In this document: one piece after another, positions 12,307-23,900 of the stretch
Layout of the letters: each line of letters begins with the position of its first letter
How positions within the stretch are numbered: position 1 is the first letter of the stretch
Assembly (NCBI GenBank): GCA_030544215.1
Contig: JARZZO010000003.1
Location: 816,001-880,000 of the forward strand
From: Zantedeschia hybrid cultivar
Lineage: Eukaryota; Streptophyta; Magnoliopsida; Alismatales; Araceae
DNA: 64,000 nt
Reading direction: 5' to 3'
Position numbers and translations under genes: made by a program
Notes under the pieces: generated by a model
What the model saw: the letters and a program-made list of their open reading frames with translations, nothing else
Databases searched by the model: none
What the model was told of the DNA's origin: nothing

Positions 12307-14141
12307 ACTAGTACCAGAAGACCGGAAACGCATTCCTGCACAGGTAATTAATTAGATCCGTTATATGATAGGCAGACGAGTGTCTAAGTGTCAACATAAA
12401 TATGTGTGTTTGATACGATAATATTTTAAAAATAAGACACTAAAACACATAGACTATTTAAATATATACATATGAATTTTTTGTTATATACGTATATAAT
12501 AAATTATAATTACTAAAATTTATTTAAAATATAAAAATTATAGTTAAAATATATCAATTTTTATCATATAGATAAATATCCTCAAATTGTATACTTAGTA
12601 TTCTAAGAAATCTCTAGTATTTACTTTGAAATCACGAAGAAAAAGGTTGGACACGATGTCCGAGCGTCGTGACGTGTCCAAGTGTCCAACATAATTCTCT
12701 AACAAAATATCCATCAAATGATCGATTATATATTAGAGGCATTTTGCCATCTATATCCATGCAAGATATCACATTTGCATCCATATCTTTATCTCCCACA
12801 TATCGTTAGAAATACTCTTAAAATTTTCGAAAAAGTTGTACTTATACTTCTCCGTGAAAATGTTGTAAAATCAAATTGAAACATTTTAGATATATACCCC
12901 TAAATTTACTATTTTTGTATGTATACTCTTGGCCCCATTTTGTCTGCAGAATAAGTTATTTTGGGGAGTTTACTAACGGAATAACGTATATTAAAATAAG
13001 AGATGTTTCGGTTTTATAGTTTTGTGGGGTCTACTAACGAAATAAGAAGAATAAACAATTCTTGAGTCTAAGGTGGAATGACTTATTCTCCTATTCTCCT
13101 AATACGCTATTCTGCACGGTATAAATCGCATGTCAAAAGCAAAATTATACTTATTCTCTCCTTATTCGCCCTTATTCTTCTTCTATTCTCTAATCAAAGT
13201 GGAGCTAGATTTACTAGACTTTTGCACACGTGTACTTGACTTTACTTGGAATTTACAACATCTTTTTGGCATATTTAATTGAAGTTCATAGTATTTAAAT
13301 ATAATGAGATTATTTATAAGAATACGAAAATAAGATAGATAAATTTATAATTTTATTTTTAACAATATTATATAATATCTTTATAAAATAATATATAAGT
13401 AAACATGGCATTTTTAAATTTAACATATAAGAATACTTAATATAAAATTATCTCATAATCAACCTATAATATTTTCATTGGGTCTAATTTTTAGGTTTTT
13501 TTTTTTTTTGTTCGTTTCGTATCCACATAACTAGACGTACCTCGTTTTCGTCCTATTGCATGCTTTACCAATAGGAGCCTTGCCGTTTACTCTTGACGAG
13601 ACTTTGTTTGACTGCAACCTAAGAAAATGCAAATCAAGTTATGATAAATCTGTTTTATGAATTCACGTTTAATTATATTACATAATATGATTAAATTTAT
13701 GTTAAATTTGAGTAAGGTTTCGGTCAAAATCAATTACCTTATATGCATAGAAAAATTTAGAGTTTATAATAAATTTAAATCAGTTCACGGTGAATCTGTT
13801 TTTTTACTATCTAAAGTATAGCTATTATGAAGAATAAGTTTACAAAAAACTGAATAGATCTTTAGATCACATCCAAACTTACCACGTCTTCAATGGAGAA
13901 AAGCTTCCCAAAAAAACCATCCGACAGGTTCTCCCCATATCCTCAAGCGCCGTAAATCTTCCTCCTCCTCTTTTTTATTTTTTTTACCTTTTTTTGTGAG
14001 TAGCCTGATTGATAGGACATCAGTTCTCCCCCATTCGGACGAACATGGATTGAGTCCGCACACAGCGAGAATACGTGTCATAGCTTCTGTTGCGGAGGCA
14101 CTTATATTTCTCTATTATACAAATGTGATGTCGCATCCCAT
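12307..14141. other. AT-rich intergenic region with one MITE
   Basis: Apart from the MITE at 12932-13205 and the organelle-like stretch beginning near 13990, I see only AT-rich sequence (homopolymer T near 13499-13510 and 13971-13993) with no supported gene. Confidence 0.5.
12932..13205. mobile_element. Harbinger-type MITE, copy 1
   Basis: About 274 bp. The left end GCCCCATTTTGTCTGCAGAA and the right end read in reverse, GCTCCACTTTGATTAGAGAA, form imperfect terminal inverted repeats. Inner sequence is rich in TTATTC / GAATAAG and closely matches the element at 56763-57029, for example GGAATAACGTATA and GGATAAACAATTCTTG-like blocks. Flanking trinucleotides (ttg and tag) do not match perfectly. 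The ends resemble the 12-kb Harbinger-type element at 33593-45552. Confidence 0.68.
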
Positions 14142-14216
14142 TGGAATTCTAGTTCAATCGGTCAAAGCACCGTCCTGTCAAGACAGAAGCTACGGGTTCG
14201 AGTCCCATCAGTCTGG
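14142..14216 (+). pseudogene. Decayed plastid-type tRNA-Asp (GUC) inserted in the nucleus
   Basis: The D arm (TAGTTCAATCGGTCAAAGCA), anticodon loop CCTGTCAAG with GTC anticodon and T arm GGGTTCGAGTCCC follow the plastid trnD-GUC gene, but with many C-to-T and G-to-A changes, and the acceptor stem no longer pairs. Plant mitochondria also carry a plastid-derived trnD, so the route may be plastid or mitochondrial. Flanking DNA from about 13990 to 14330 is probably part of the same transfer; I could not assign it. Confidence 0.75.
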
Positions 14217-14531
14217 AACTAGGATCAGACGATCTGATAAATTTATCAATTTATCTCTCTATTGTCCCGACTGAAAAAGGGGAGAAAAAGAGCAAAATCT
14301 AATTCCATGTAAGAACCTTTATTTCTTTTTTTATTTTCATTGCATTTATCATAAGACAAATATGGTAACTTCTGTTTCTTTTATTAGTTGCAGGTTAATC
14401 ATAATCTACTCTACTACTACTAATAGGTGACATAGGAGAAGAAGTACTAATTATTAAAAATAGTGGCGCTAGGGACAAAGAAATTGTTGGAGTTACTATT
14501 TACGTCTAACACTTATTTTCCATAAAAATAC

Positions 14532-16056
14532 TGTTAATATTAGATGGTCTCAAAGTCAATCCGATACTATGTACTGATTCATATTATTAATAAATAGTAA
14601 TAATTCATTATGTGTAATTAATTCGATTTATATTTATCGTATCACGATGAAGTCCATGAACATGTACAACAGTCTTCGGATTATGATGAGATAATAATTA
14701 CGGGACCGAAGACTTATAAACACATGTTCTTAATTGTTCCTAATCATAAGATGTTTGAGATAAGACATCGAACATCCGGATAGACTAATATAACTTACTT
14801 CAACTCATATGATGAGGGTGACTGATCTTATAAGTCATTTGTGTGGAGACACTATGCTGGACATGTAGGTGCTCATTAGTGAATGAGTTCACTGAACTGA
14901 TCTGACTATAAATCGTTGGATAGTAAACACCTCGCTGTTAACCAGCTCAATTCTTTTGTCACAGTTGCGTTGATGATCCTTGGACCTGAGACACCAAAGA
15001 TATCTTGTAGGTAGGTTTCTGAACTTTGACCTTGACTAACGAATATCTAACCATGAGTTATCAATAAGTCAAGCGATGGGGTTCAGGGAAATGCCCTCGA
15101 AGGTAATTGTGTGTTCAATACGGGATCATCCGCTCTCGGTAGTTTGAGAGAGAATGTTCCGAGAATAATGCGCTTAAAGTCCCTGGCTATGGCGGATTCA
15201 GATTAGCGGCATCTGATTCAAGTGAATCGACCGAATAGGGTTTAACAGTAAACCATACCCTAGGTCGATTCAGGAACATTGCACGGATGAAAGATTATAT
15301 CCGCGCGCTAACCGATGACAGAAAGGTTCCAATAGAGAGTTGCAATAACTCCAGTGCCATCTAAGATCACGCGATGTTGCTTGACATTCAACATGATCAG
15401 AAGTCTTCGGTTGATTGATTGAATATAAGGATATTAATTAATTCAGTGGGTCAGTAAAAGGTTACTGGGTCTAATGGGCTATTAACTGGACTGGTATTTG
15501 GGCCTAGAGGGTCACACGTAAATGGTTTTCAAGTCAATAGATAATCCAACATGATTTCGAATAAGTCTGGATTTTTACGAAAAACCGCAAACAGACTTAT
15601 TATAAAAGAACGGATACTACGTCGGGGGGCAGCAACCCTAACCTAGCCCTCGTTCCATCTCTATCCTCTCTTCCAGACGCACGACACGAGGCCGGCCCTC
15701 TGGAGGCTCCGCTTCGATTCCCGACCGCTCCGCCTTCCGTCTGACGGGAGATTCTGAATCCGCATGTCACGGCGGATTACGTGAAGCCAGACGGGATCCA
15801 CAAACGTCGAATCGAGCGAGGAAGCGAAGACGATCCATCGCAAGGAGAACTGCGTAGATACCGCTAGAGGTCGGGCATCTGCGCGATTTGCGGCATCGCT
15901 CCAACGGAACCAGAAAACGAACGCGGATTCGAATCCGCGTAAGGTAAATCCGATTTACTCCAGTTTTACTTTTGTCGATCGAAACGGGATAGATCCGATC
16001 CGAATATTTTATTCCGCTGCATTTTTCGGTCGGCTCTCGACACAACGATCCCAACA
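14532..16056 (+). mobile_element. Solo LTR, 1525 bp, with 5-bp target duplication
   Basis: Starts TGTTAATATTAG and ends GATCCCAACA (TG...CA). It is flanked on both sides by AATAC (14527-14531 and 16057-16061), a perfect 5-bp duplication. It is homologous along its length to 17893-19301. A TATAAAAG box at 15601-15608 gives plus-strand orientation. No internal retroelement sequence lies next to it, so this is a solo LTR left by recombination. Frames on the minus strand near 15661-16057 are LTR sequence, not genes. Confidence 0.9.
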
Positions 16057-16383
16057 AATACTAGCCCCGATCATTTGTTTTTTCCACAACATAAACTACC
16101 TATTCAATATTATTCTTTTTTTTTTTTTTTTGGAACCATATGCAGGGGTTGGACAGACTTATAATTATTTATTACATGTGCCCTCGTTTTCCTAAGCTAA
16201 GCTAGCTTTTTATTTAGTCTTACATTGTAAAAAGATAACAGTTATTATTCAAATTTTAAATTATAATATTATATTTAACTAAATAAATATAAAAAACTAA
16301 GTAAGATAAAATAAATAAAATATAACTACAATATAAATTTAAAAATGGGCTATATTTTTCTCAGTGGACCGAGGAGAAAGGGA
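16057..16383. other. AT-rich spacer between solo LTR and tandem repeat
   Basis: Includes the right target duplication AATAC and a T-tract near 16116-16131. Nothing else recognised. Confidence 0.4.
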
Positions 16384-16890
16384 GCTCTACGAGAAGAGGG
16401 TTGTACCATGAAGAGAAGCAAGGAAATCAACTATTGCATTGCAATTAAGAGAGCAAACAAGAATTATAATACACCTTTGATTGTGAAATGTCGATTGCTT
16501 GTTGAACCATATGAATCACGTGAAAGTAAGATACTCAAAATTCAGAGGTCAAAGAATTTCATAAAACGCTTTTTGTGGAAAAAAATATCCACAAAAAACG
16601 TGAGTGAAAGACCATCATTGTTAGATTGATCCTTATGAAACGATGAAAAGGTAAGTCGATAATGGGATTTTTCGATAAACAGGAAACTTAAGATTAAACT
16701 ACTCTGGAATGAAAATGAGGAGATGTTCACAATACCCTGGATTTAGTCAGATTTAAATTGAGAGATTTTGTAAGTTTATTAATTAGGATTTAATGGAATA
16801 ATTTAATAAGTTTCTATAAATTGAAGATACATATCAAAAAATTGAATTTACATTATTTATAGAAACATATCAATTGACAGAACCTAGGGG
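16384..16890. repeat. 507-bp tandem repeat, unit 1
   Basis: Begins GCTCTACGAGAAGAGGGTTG and is followed at 16891 by a second unit that begins GCTCTACAGGAAGAGGGTTG; similarity continues through the whole unit (for example TTGATTGTGAAATGTCGATT and GAGGAGATGTTCACAATACC). Identity of the sequence is unknown; a short open frame at 16345-16629 is not preserved in unit 2. Confidence 0.8.
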
Positions 16891-17217
16891 GCTCTACAGG
16901 AAGAGGGTTGTACCATGAAGAGAAGTAAGGAGATCAACTATTACATTGAAATTAGGAGAGCAAACAAAAATTATAGTACACCTTTGATTGTAAAATGTCG
17001 ATTGCTTGTTGAACCTTGTAAATCACGTGAAAGTAAGATACACAAAATTCGGAGGTCAAAGAGTTTCATAAAACATTCTTGGTGAAAAAAAATGTGAGTG
17101 AAAGACCATCATTGCTAGATTGATCCATATGGATCGATGAAAAGGTAAGCCGATAATGGGATTTTTCGATAAATAGGAAACTTAAGATTAAACTACTTTG
17201 GGATGAAAGTGAGGAGA
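16891..17217. repeat. 507-bp tandem repeat, unit 2 (left part, split by gypsy insertion)
   Basis: Copy of unit 1 up to the GGAGA at 17213-17217. The remaining part resumes at 27813 (TGTTCACAATACCCTAG) and ends near 27968. The two halves fuse into a full unit once the gypsy element and one GGAGA are removed. Confidence 0.85.
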
Positions 17218-17892
17218 TGTAACGACCCGCCACCCTATAATAGGGGATCTGATTACTAAATGGGTACCGAATCATTAATTTGGAGGTAAACTAGGATCTA
17301 GATAAGTCTGGGAAATAAATAATAAACTAAGCTAAACATTCACATCGCATTGAATTGAAGAGAAAGTGTAAGAATTAAAAATTATTACAATGCGACTCGA
17401 CTCAGCAAATAATTACATACTCCAACTAAAAAGAAATAATTAAGCATACAGGCCAGAAATAAAATAACAACTATATCGGGACATATCCCGGAACAACGGC
17501 TGCTGGCGCGCAACCCAAGACAGCACTCTCCTCGTTACGCCTGTCTGAAACCTTCACCTGAAAACCGCAGGGGTGAGTCTCATCGAAAAGACTCAGTAGG
17601 GATCCTTCGATCCCCACCGCCCACTCACGCACCCACAAGTGCAGCAACACAAGTATAGATGATTTAAGTAAAGCAGTAAACACAATTCCTAAATTTCGAT
17701 ATAAAACAAATGCAATTGAAATATAACATGCACAATTCTGAAACCATTTTACCACGGAACCCACAACCAGCGTCTCGGCAAAACACGCCAACCACAAGAC
17801 CGAACGCGGGAAATATCGACCCGCTGAGACCAAACAGTAACCCCTTGGATAGCACACTAGCTACACCGGCTCAACTGGCTCTAGGTGGTTTG

Positions 17893-19301
17893 TGTTAGTA
17901 TTAGATGGTCTCAAAGCCAATCCGATACTATGTACTGATTCAGATTATTAATAAATGGCAATAATTCATTGTGTGTAATTAATTCGACCTATGTTTATCG
18001 TATCACGATGAAGTCCATGAACATGTGCAACAGTCTTCGGATTATGATGAGATAATAATTACGGGACCGAAGACTTATAAACACATGTTCTTAATTGTTC
18101 CTAGTCATAGGATGTTTGAGATAGGACATCGAACATCTGGATAGACTAGTATAGGTTACTTCAGTTCATATGATGAGGGTGACTGATCCCATAAGTCACT
18201 TGTGTGAAGACACTATGCTGGACCTGTAGGTGCTCATTGGCGAATGAGTTCACTGAACTTTGACCTTGACTAACGAATCCCTAACCATGGGTTATCAATA
18301 AGTCAAGCGATGAGGTTCAGGGAAATGCCCTCGAAGGTAATTGTGTGTTCAATACGGGATCATCCGCTCTCGGTAGTTTGAAAGAGAATGTTCCGGGAAT
18401 GATGCGCTTAAAGTTCCTGGCCAGGGCGGACTCTGTATTCGATAAGGAGTTACCGGATTCAGATTAGCGGCAACTGATTCAAGTAAATTGACCGAATAGG
18501 GTTTAACAGTAAACCATACCCTAGGTCGATTCAGAAAGGTTCCAATAGAGGGTTGCGATAACCCCAGTGCCATCCAGGATCACGCGATGTTGCTTGGCAT
18601 CCAACGTGATTGAAAGTCCGTCCGAATTTATTGTGGGATATTAAATTCGGTTGATTAATTGAATATAAGGATATTAATTAATTCAGTGGGTCAGTAAAAG
18701 GTTACTAGGTTTAATGGGCTATTAACTTGACTGGTATTTGAGCCTAGAGGGTCACACGCAAATGGTTTTCAAGTCGATGGATAATTCGATAGGATTTCGG
18801 ATAAGTCTGGGTTTTTATGAAAAACCGCAAACAGACTTATTATAAAAGAACGGATACTACGTCGGGGGCCAGCAACCCTAACCTAGCCGTCGTTCTTTCT
18901 CTCTCTCTCTTCTCTTCTGGGCGTGTAACACGAGGCGGCCGTCTGGAGGCTCTGCTTCGATTCCCGACTGCTCTGCCTTCCGTTCGACGGGAGATTCCGA
19001 ATCCGCATGTCGCGGCGGATTACGCGCAGCCAGACGGGATCCACGAACGCTGCATCGAGCCAGGAGGCGAGGAAGATCCATCGCGAGGAGAACCGCGTGG
19101 ATACCGCTAGAGGTCGGGCATCTGCGCAACTTGCGGCATCGCTCCGACGGAACCGGAAAATAAAAGCGGATTCGAATCCGCGCAAGGTAAATCCGATTTA
19201 CTCCGGTCTTAGTTTGTTGATCGAAACGGGATGGATCCGATCCCGAAATTATTTTTATTCCGCTGCGTTTTCGGTCGGATCCCGACACAGCGATCCCAAC
19301 A
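17893..19301 (+). mobile_element. Second solo LTR, 1409 bp, nested in the gypsy 3' LTR
   Basis: Begins TGTTAGTATTAGATGG and ends GATCCCAACA; same family and orientation as 14532-16056, but lacks an internal stretch present there (around 14895-15020) and has small additions. TATAAAAG lies at 18841-18848. Flanks are GTTTG on the left and GTTTT on the right, a 4/5 match. The undisturbed site is visible in the partner gypsy LTR near 26270-26280, where GGTTT runs straight on into CTACTTCCCCC. Confidence 0.9.
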
Positions 19302-19629
19302 GTTTTTGCTTCCCCCAGCACGAGTGACACTCCAAAGGTACCACTCCCACACCGGTACTAGCTAACCACTGGGTACACCAAGTGACCCTCTCTCTAGGCG
19401 TCACCCCACCACTCCCACACCGGCGCTGTGTCCCTCCCACACCAACACAGGGTGCCTAAGCGCTACAACTGTCACTCTAGGTCCACGGTCGCACGAAACA
19501 CAACACAGTGCGATCCGATTACGTGAAAATCATCGTCCTCGAGTACGGTTTCAAGCATGCATTTAATTAAACTATCTAACAATGTAAACATATGTTAATA
19601 GCATGAATTAATGTGATTCTGTCTTGAAT

Positions 19630-19975
19630 CGTATCGCCCGTGGCCGACGTCATTAAAGCCTCCTAAACTGGTTTATATAAAAAATGGGCCTTAGAAATGG
19701 CCTAAAACGCGTCGCCATCTGTAGCCGCCTTTTAAAAGGCGTCGTTGTCCCTAGTCGCATGATAACGACAGAAACGTGGACAGACCTTGGGGTGATTTTA
19801 CTTTAAAACACGTCATGCATGTAAGTCGCCGTTCAAAAGACGTCGCTATCCCTGGACGCTCATCAGTCCAGAGACATAGTTTGTTATTTGGGTTAAATCT
19901 CGTCACGGGTGAAAGCCGTCTTTTTAAAAGGCGTCGCTGTCCCCCGACGCCATTTAACCCTTACAGACAGGTTCT
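19630..19975. repeat. Diverged GCGTCG tandem units in gypsy LTR (left copy)
   Basis: Three to four diverged units of about 95 bp, each with AAAAGGCGTCGCTGTCCC-like and TAAAACGCGTC-like blocks. The same array recurs in the other LTR at about 26600-26930. Confidence 0.6.
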
Positions 19976-20844
19976 TCCTCCGCCATCTCCTAATCCACGG
20001 GGTGGGATTTCCTCTCCCAAATTGTGTAAAACCACTAAAAAAGTGGAGAAGGAGGAGAAGAACCTAAATACTCAATAAAATCCCCATTTTTTCATTTCAT
20101 GCAATTAGTGTTTTCATCCCAAAAATCCCCTAAACATTCTTCAAAGCAGAAAAAGCATGGTTTTAAACACAATACAACGGGGATCGTCACCCTACCGGTT
20201 ACTCGAACTCCTCCTAGTTCCAAGCCGCCAACCCGCCTCGCCACACGCCGCCGCCGGTACCGCCGTGGACGCCGTTACTCCACCGGGACGTCGGCCGCCG
20301 TCCAGAGAGAAATGAACCGTAGGAGAAGTGGTGGTGGTAGTGGAGGAAGTTGAGAGGTTAATGGAGTGGAGGGAGAGGAGGAATGGGGAGAGGAAATGGA
20401 GGAGCGGGGGAAGGGCTCGCCATAGATCGGATGGAAGAGAGGAGAGAGAAGAGAGAAGAGAAAGGAGAGAATGAGAGAAAGGAGAGAGGGTTCGCGGGGT
20501 CAAATAGAAACTGGGGAAAACGCGTCGTACAAGTCCGACGTCATTCAGATGACAAGACCGGGCCGTACACTGACAAACCAGGGTCATACTCTAAATGGCG
20601 TCGTCCATACAAGACGCCATTCAGACGATAAGACCGGGGCCGTACTCTCGCGCCCCAAAGCCAGCCCACGTAGCGCCCACGTGACACAGCCTAAAACACG
20701 TCCACATTGCTGAACGCCGTTTGAACTGCGTCGAGCAAGCTCGACGCGAGAAGGAAACTAAGTCTTAGTCCCACCAGGACCTAAACTAAGGGATTCGACC
20801 TCGAAACTGACCCGATAACCGGATCCGAAACCTCAATCCTTACA

Positions 20845-20864
20845 TTCTCCCCCCCCCCCTTAAA
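20845..20864 (-). other. Gypsy polypurine tract
   Basis: On the minus strand, AAGGGGGGGGGGAGAA directly precedes the 3' LTR start TGTAAGG, where plus-strand DNA synthesis is primed. Confidence 0.8.
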
Positions 20865-20937
20865 AGAATTTCGTCTCCAAAATTATCTGTTATCAATTAA
20901 CGAGATTGAAAATAATGGTACAAGCTCACAAGAGAAC

Positions 20938-23900
20938 TTATGAGAAAAGGTAGGAAAACTGCTCCCGCATCTCATCCTCGCGCTCCCAGGTCGCCTCGCC
21001 CCAGGAGCGATGCTGCCAAATCACCTTAACCAGAGGAACAACCTTGTTTCGAAGGACCTATTCCCTGCGATCCTCAATACGTACTGGGAATTCCGGAAAG
21101 GACAAGTCCTCAGCGACTTCCAACTCTGAAAAATCCAAAACGTAAGATGGATCCTGAACATATTTCCTCAGCAAAGAAACATGGAACACATCGTGCACTC
21201 CTGAAAGACTGGGCGGCAAGGCTAGCTGATACGCCGTTTTCCCCAATTCGAGCAAGAATGGGAAAAGGCCCAACATATCGCGGACTGAACTTACCTCGCT
21301 TCCCGAATCTCATCACACCTTTGGAGGGTGAGACTCGGAGAAACACGTGGTCCCCAACCTCAAACTCAAGCGGTCTCCTACGGATGTCTGCATAACTCTT
21401 CTGTCTGCTCTAAGCTGTAGTCAACCTCTGATGTACCACTCTGCCAACCTCAGCACACTGTTGTACCAACTCTGGCCCTACTATCTGCCTCTCACCAATC
21501 TCACACAAATTCACAGGAGATCAACACAGCCGCCCGTACAATGCCTCATAAGGCGCCATGTTGATACTAGAATGATAATTGTTGTTGTAGGCAAACTCCA
21601 CTGTAGACAAGTGCTGCTCCCAAGAACCTCCCCAGTCTAGGCAACATTCCCTGAGCATATCCTCCAGTGTCTGAATGGTCCTCTCTGATTGCCCATCAGT
21701 CTCGGGATGATAAGCCAAGCTGAAGGCTAACTGTGTGCCCAAGGCCTTCTAATAACTCTTCCATAATCTAGAAGTAAATCTTGGATCCTGGTCTGACACG
21801 ATGGATAAGGGCACCCCGTGCAGAGAGATGATCCGGTCCACAAACAACTTAGCCAACTTGCCGACTGACCAGTCCTTCCTAATAGCCAAAAAGTTTGCCG
21901 ACTTGGTCAATCGATCAACAATGACCCAGATTGCGTCTCTTCTGCCAGGGGACACAGGCAATCCCATCACAAAGTCCATAGTTACGTGTTCCCATTTCCA
22001 TTCTGGGATCGGCAAAGGCTGCAACAATCCTCCTGGTCTCTGGTGTTCTGCCTTAACCTGCTGACAAGTCAAGCACCTTGCCACATAATCAGCCACGTCC
22101 TTCTTCATACCAGGCCACCAAAAGTGCCTCCTCAAACAATGATATATCTTAGTCGTTCCGGGATGCACTGCATATCTGGAACGGTGCGCCTCATCCAGGA
22201 CACTCCTGCGCACGCCCTCCTCGGCTAGGACATAGAGTCTGCCTCTAAACCTGACTGTAACATCATCCCACAGCTCCACCTCTGGTGTCTGGAGAACCTG
22301 CGGTAACTCTGCATCTGCCCTCTGAGCTTCGATTACGGCATGGTACACTGCTGGCCTCACAGTTAAGCTGGCCAACACGGTTCTGTCAACCTCTCGCAGA
22401 ATCCTAAAGGAAGATTACACCACCTGCTCATATAGGCTCCATTCTTGAACCATGAGATATGATACAACCGTCTTTCGACTCAAGGCGTCTGCCACCACAT
22501 TTGCCTTGCCCGGATGATACGAAAGGTCGAGATCATAATCTTTGATGAACTCCATCCACCTGCGTTGCCTCAAGTTCAGATCCTTCTGCGTGAATACATA
22601 CTTCAGGCTCTTACGATCGGTAAAAACATGAAATTTCTCTCCATACAAATAGTGCCACCAGATCTTCAATGCAAATACTACAGCTGCCAACTCTAAGTCA
22701 TGAGTGGGATAGTTCTCCTCATGCTTCTTCAGCTGCCTAGAAGTATAGGCCACAACCTTACCATACTGCATCAGAACTGTACCCAAACCTCGCCGAGATG
22801 CATCTGAGTAAACCACAAATCCACCGGAACCTAATGGAAGTACCAGCACTGGAGCCTAAGTGAGGCGAGTCTTCAACTCAATGAAACTCCGCTCACACTC
22901 CTCGGTCCACACGAAACGAACTCCCTTACGAGTCAACCTCGACAAGGGGGTCGCTATCGAAGAAAAACCCTGGACAAACCGTCTGTAATATCCTACTAAC
23001 CCTAAGAAGCTCCTGATCTCAGTTATTGTTGTCGGTCTGCTCCAGTCCATCTCTGCCTCAATCTTGGCTGGATCCACTGCAATGCCATCTCCAGAAATGA
23101 CATGCCCCAGGAACTGCACCTTATCTAGCCAGAATTCACACTTACTAAACTTGCATAGAGTTGGCGCTCTCTCAGAACCTGCAATACCATCTGAAGATGC
23201 GTGGCATGCTCTTCCTCAGAAGAAGAGTACCAAAATATCATCTATAAATACCACCACAAACTGATCCAGGTAGGCCCTGAAGACCCGGTTCATCAAATCC
23301 ATAAAAGCCGCTGGAGCTTGGTCAAGCCAAAAGGCATAACCAAAAACTCATAAAGTCCATACCGAGTCCTAAAGGCCGTCTTACTAATATCAACCTCACG
23401 GATCCTCATCTGATAATACCCCGATCTCAAGTCAATCTATGAAAACACCTTCGCAGACTGCAACTGATCCATCAGATCATCGATCCTCGGAAGTGGGTAT
23501 TTGTTCTTTATCGTCACCTGGTTCAGCTGTCTATAATCAATGCACAACCTCAGAGAACCATCCTTCTTCCTGACAAATAGAACTGAAGCACCCCACGGAG
23601 AAGTACTGGGACGAATAAAACCCTTATCCAGTAATTCCTGCAACTGCGCCTTCAACTCAGCGAGTTCAGCCGGAGCCATCCCATACGGGGCCTTAGACAA
23701 GGGCGTCGTACCCGGTGCGAGCTCAATGGTAAACTCAACCTCTCGCTGAGGAGGAAGGCCAGGCAACTCCTCAGGAAACACATCAACAAAATCACAAACT
23801 ATAGGCACCTCACAAGGATTGGAACTACTACTAACATCAGCTAAAACAACAGAGGCAAGGAAAGCCTCACAGCCACTAACAAGCAATCTCTGGGCCTTAA

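Larger units (their letters stand above)
17218..20844 (-). repeat. Gypsy 3' LTR (contains nested solo LTR)
   Basis: Starts TGTAACGACCCGCC and ends CCTCAATCCTTACA. Removing the nested insert 17893-19301 plus 5 bp leaves about 2213 bp, against 2210 bp for the other LTR. Several open frames here (for example 17471-17898 and 20192-20713) are LTR sequence. Confidence 0.9.

Noticed and set aside
14142..14216. Functional tRNA-Asp gene
   Set aside because: Acceptor stem does not pair and many substitutions relative to plastid trnD; kept as a pseudogene.
14532..19301. One LTR retrotransposon with 14532-16056 and 17893-19301 as its two LTRs
   Set aside because: Each copy has its own flanking duplication (AATAC; GTTTG/GTTTT) and the DNA between contains a tandem repeat and a gypsy LTR end rather than retroelement internal sequence.
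20192..20713. Genes within the gypsy LTR (also 27069-27724)
   Set aside because: Identical positions in both LTRs, differing frames and no domains; LTR sequence.
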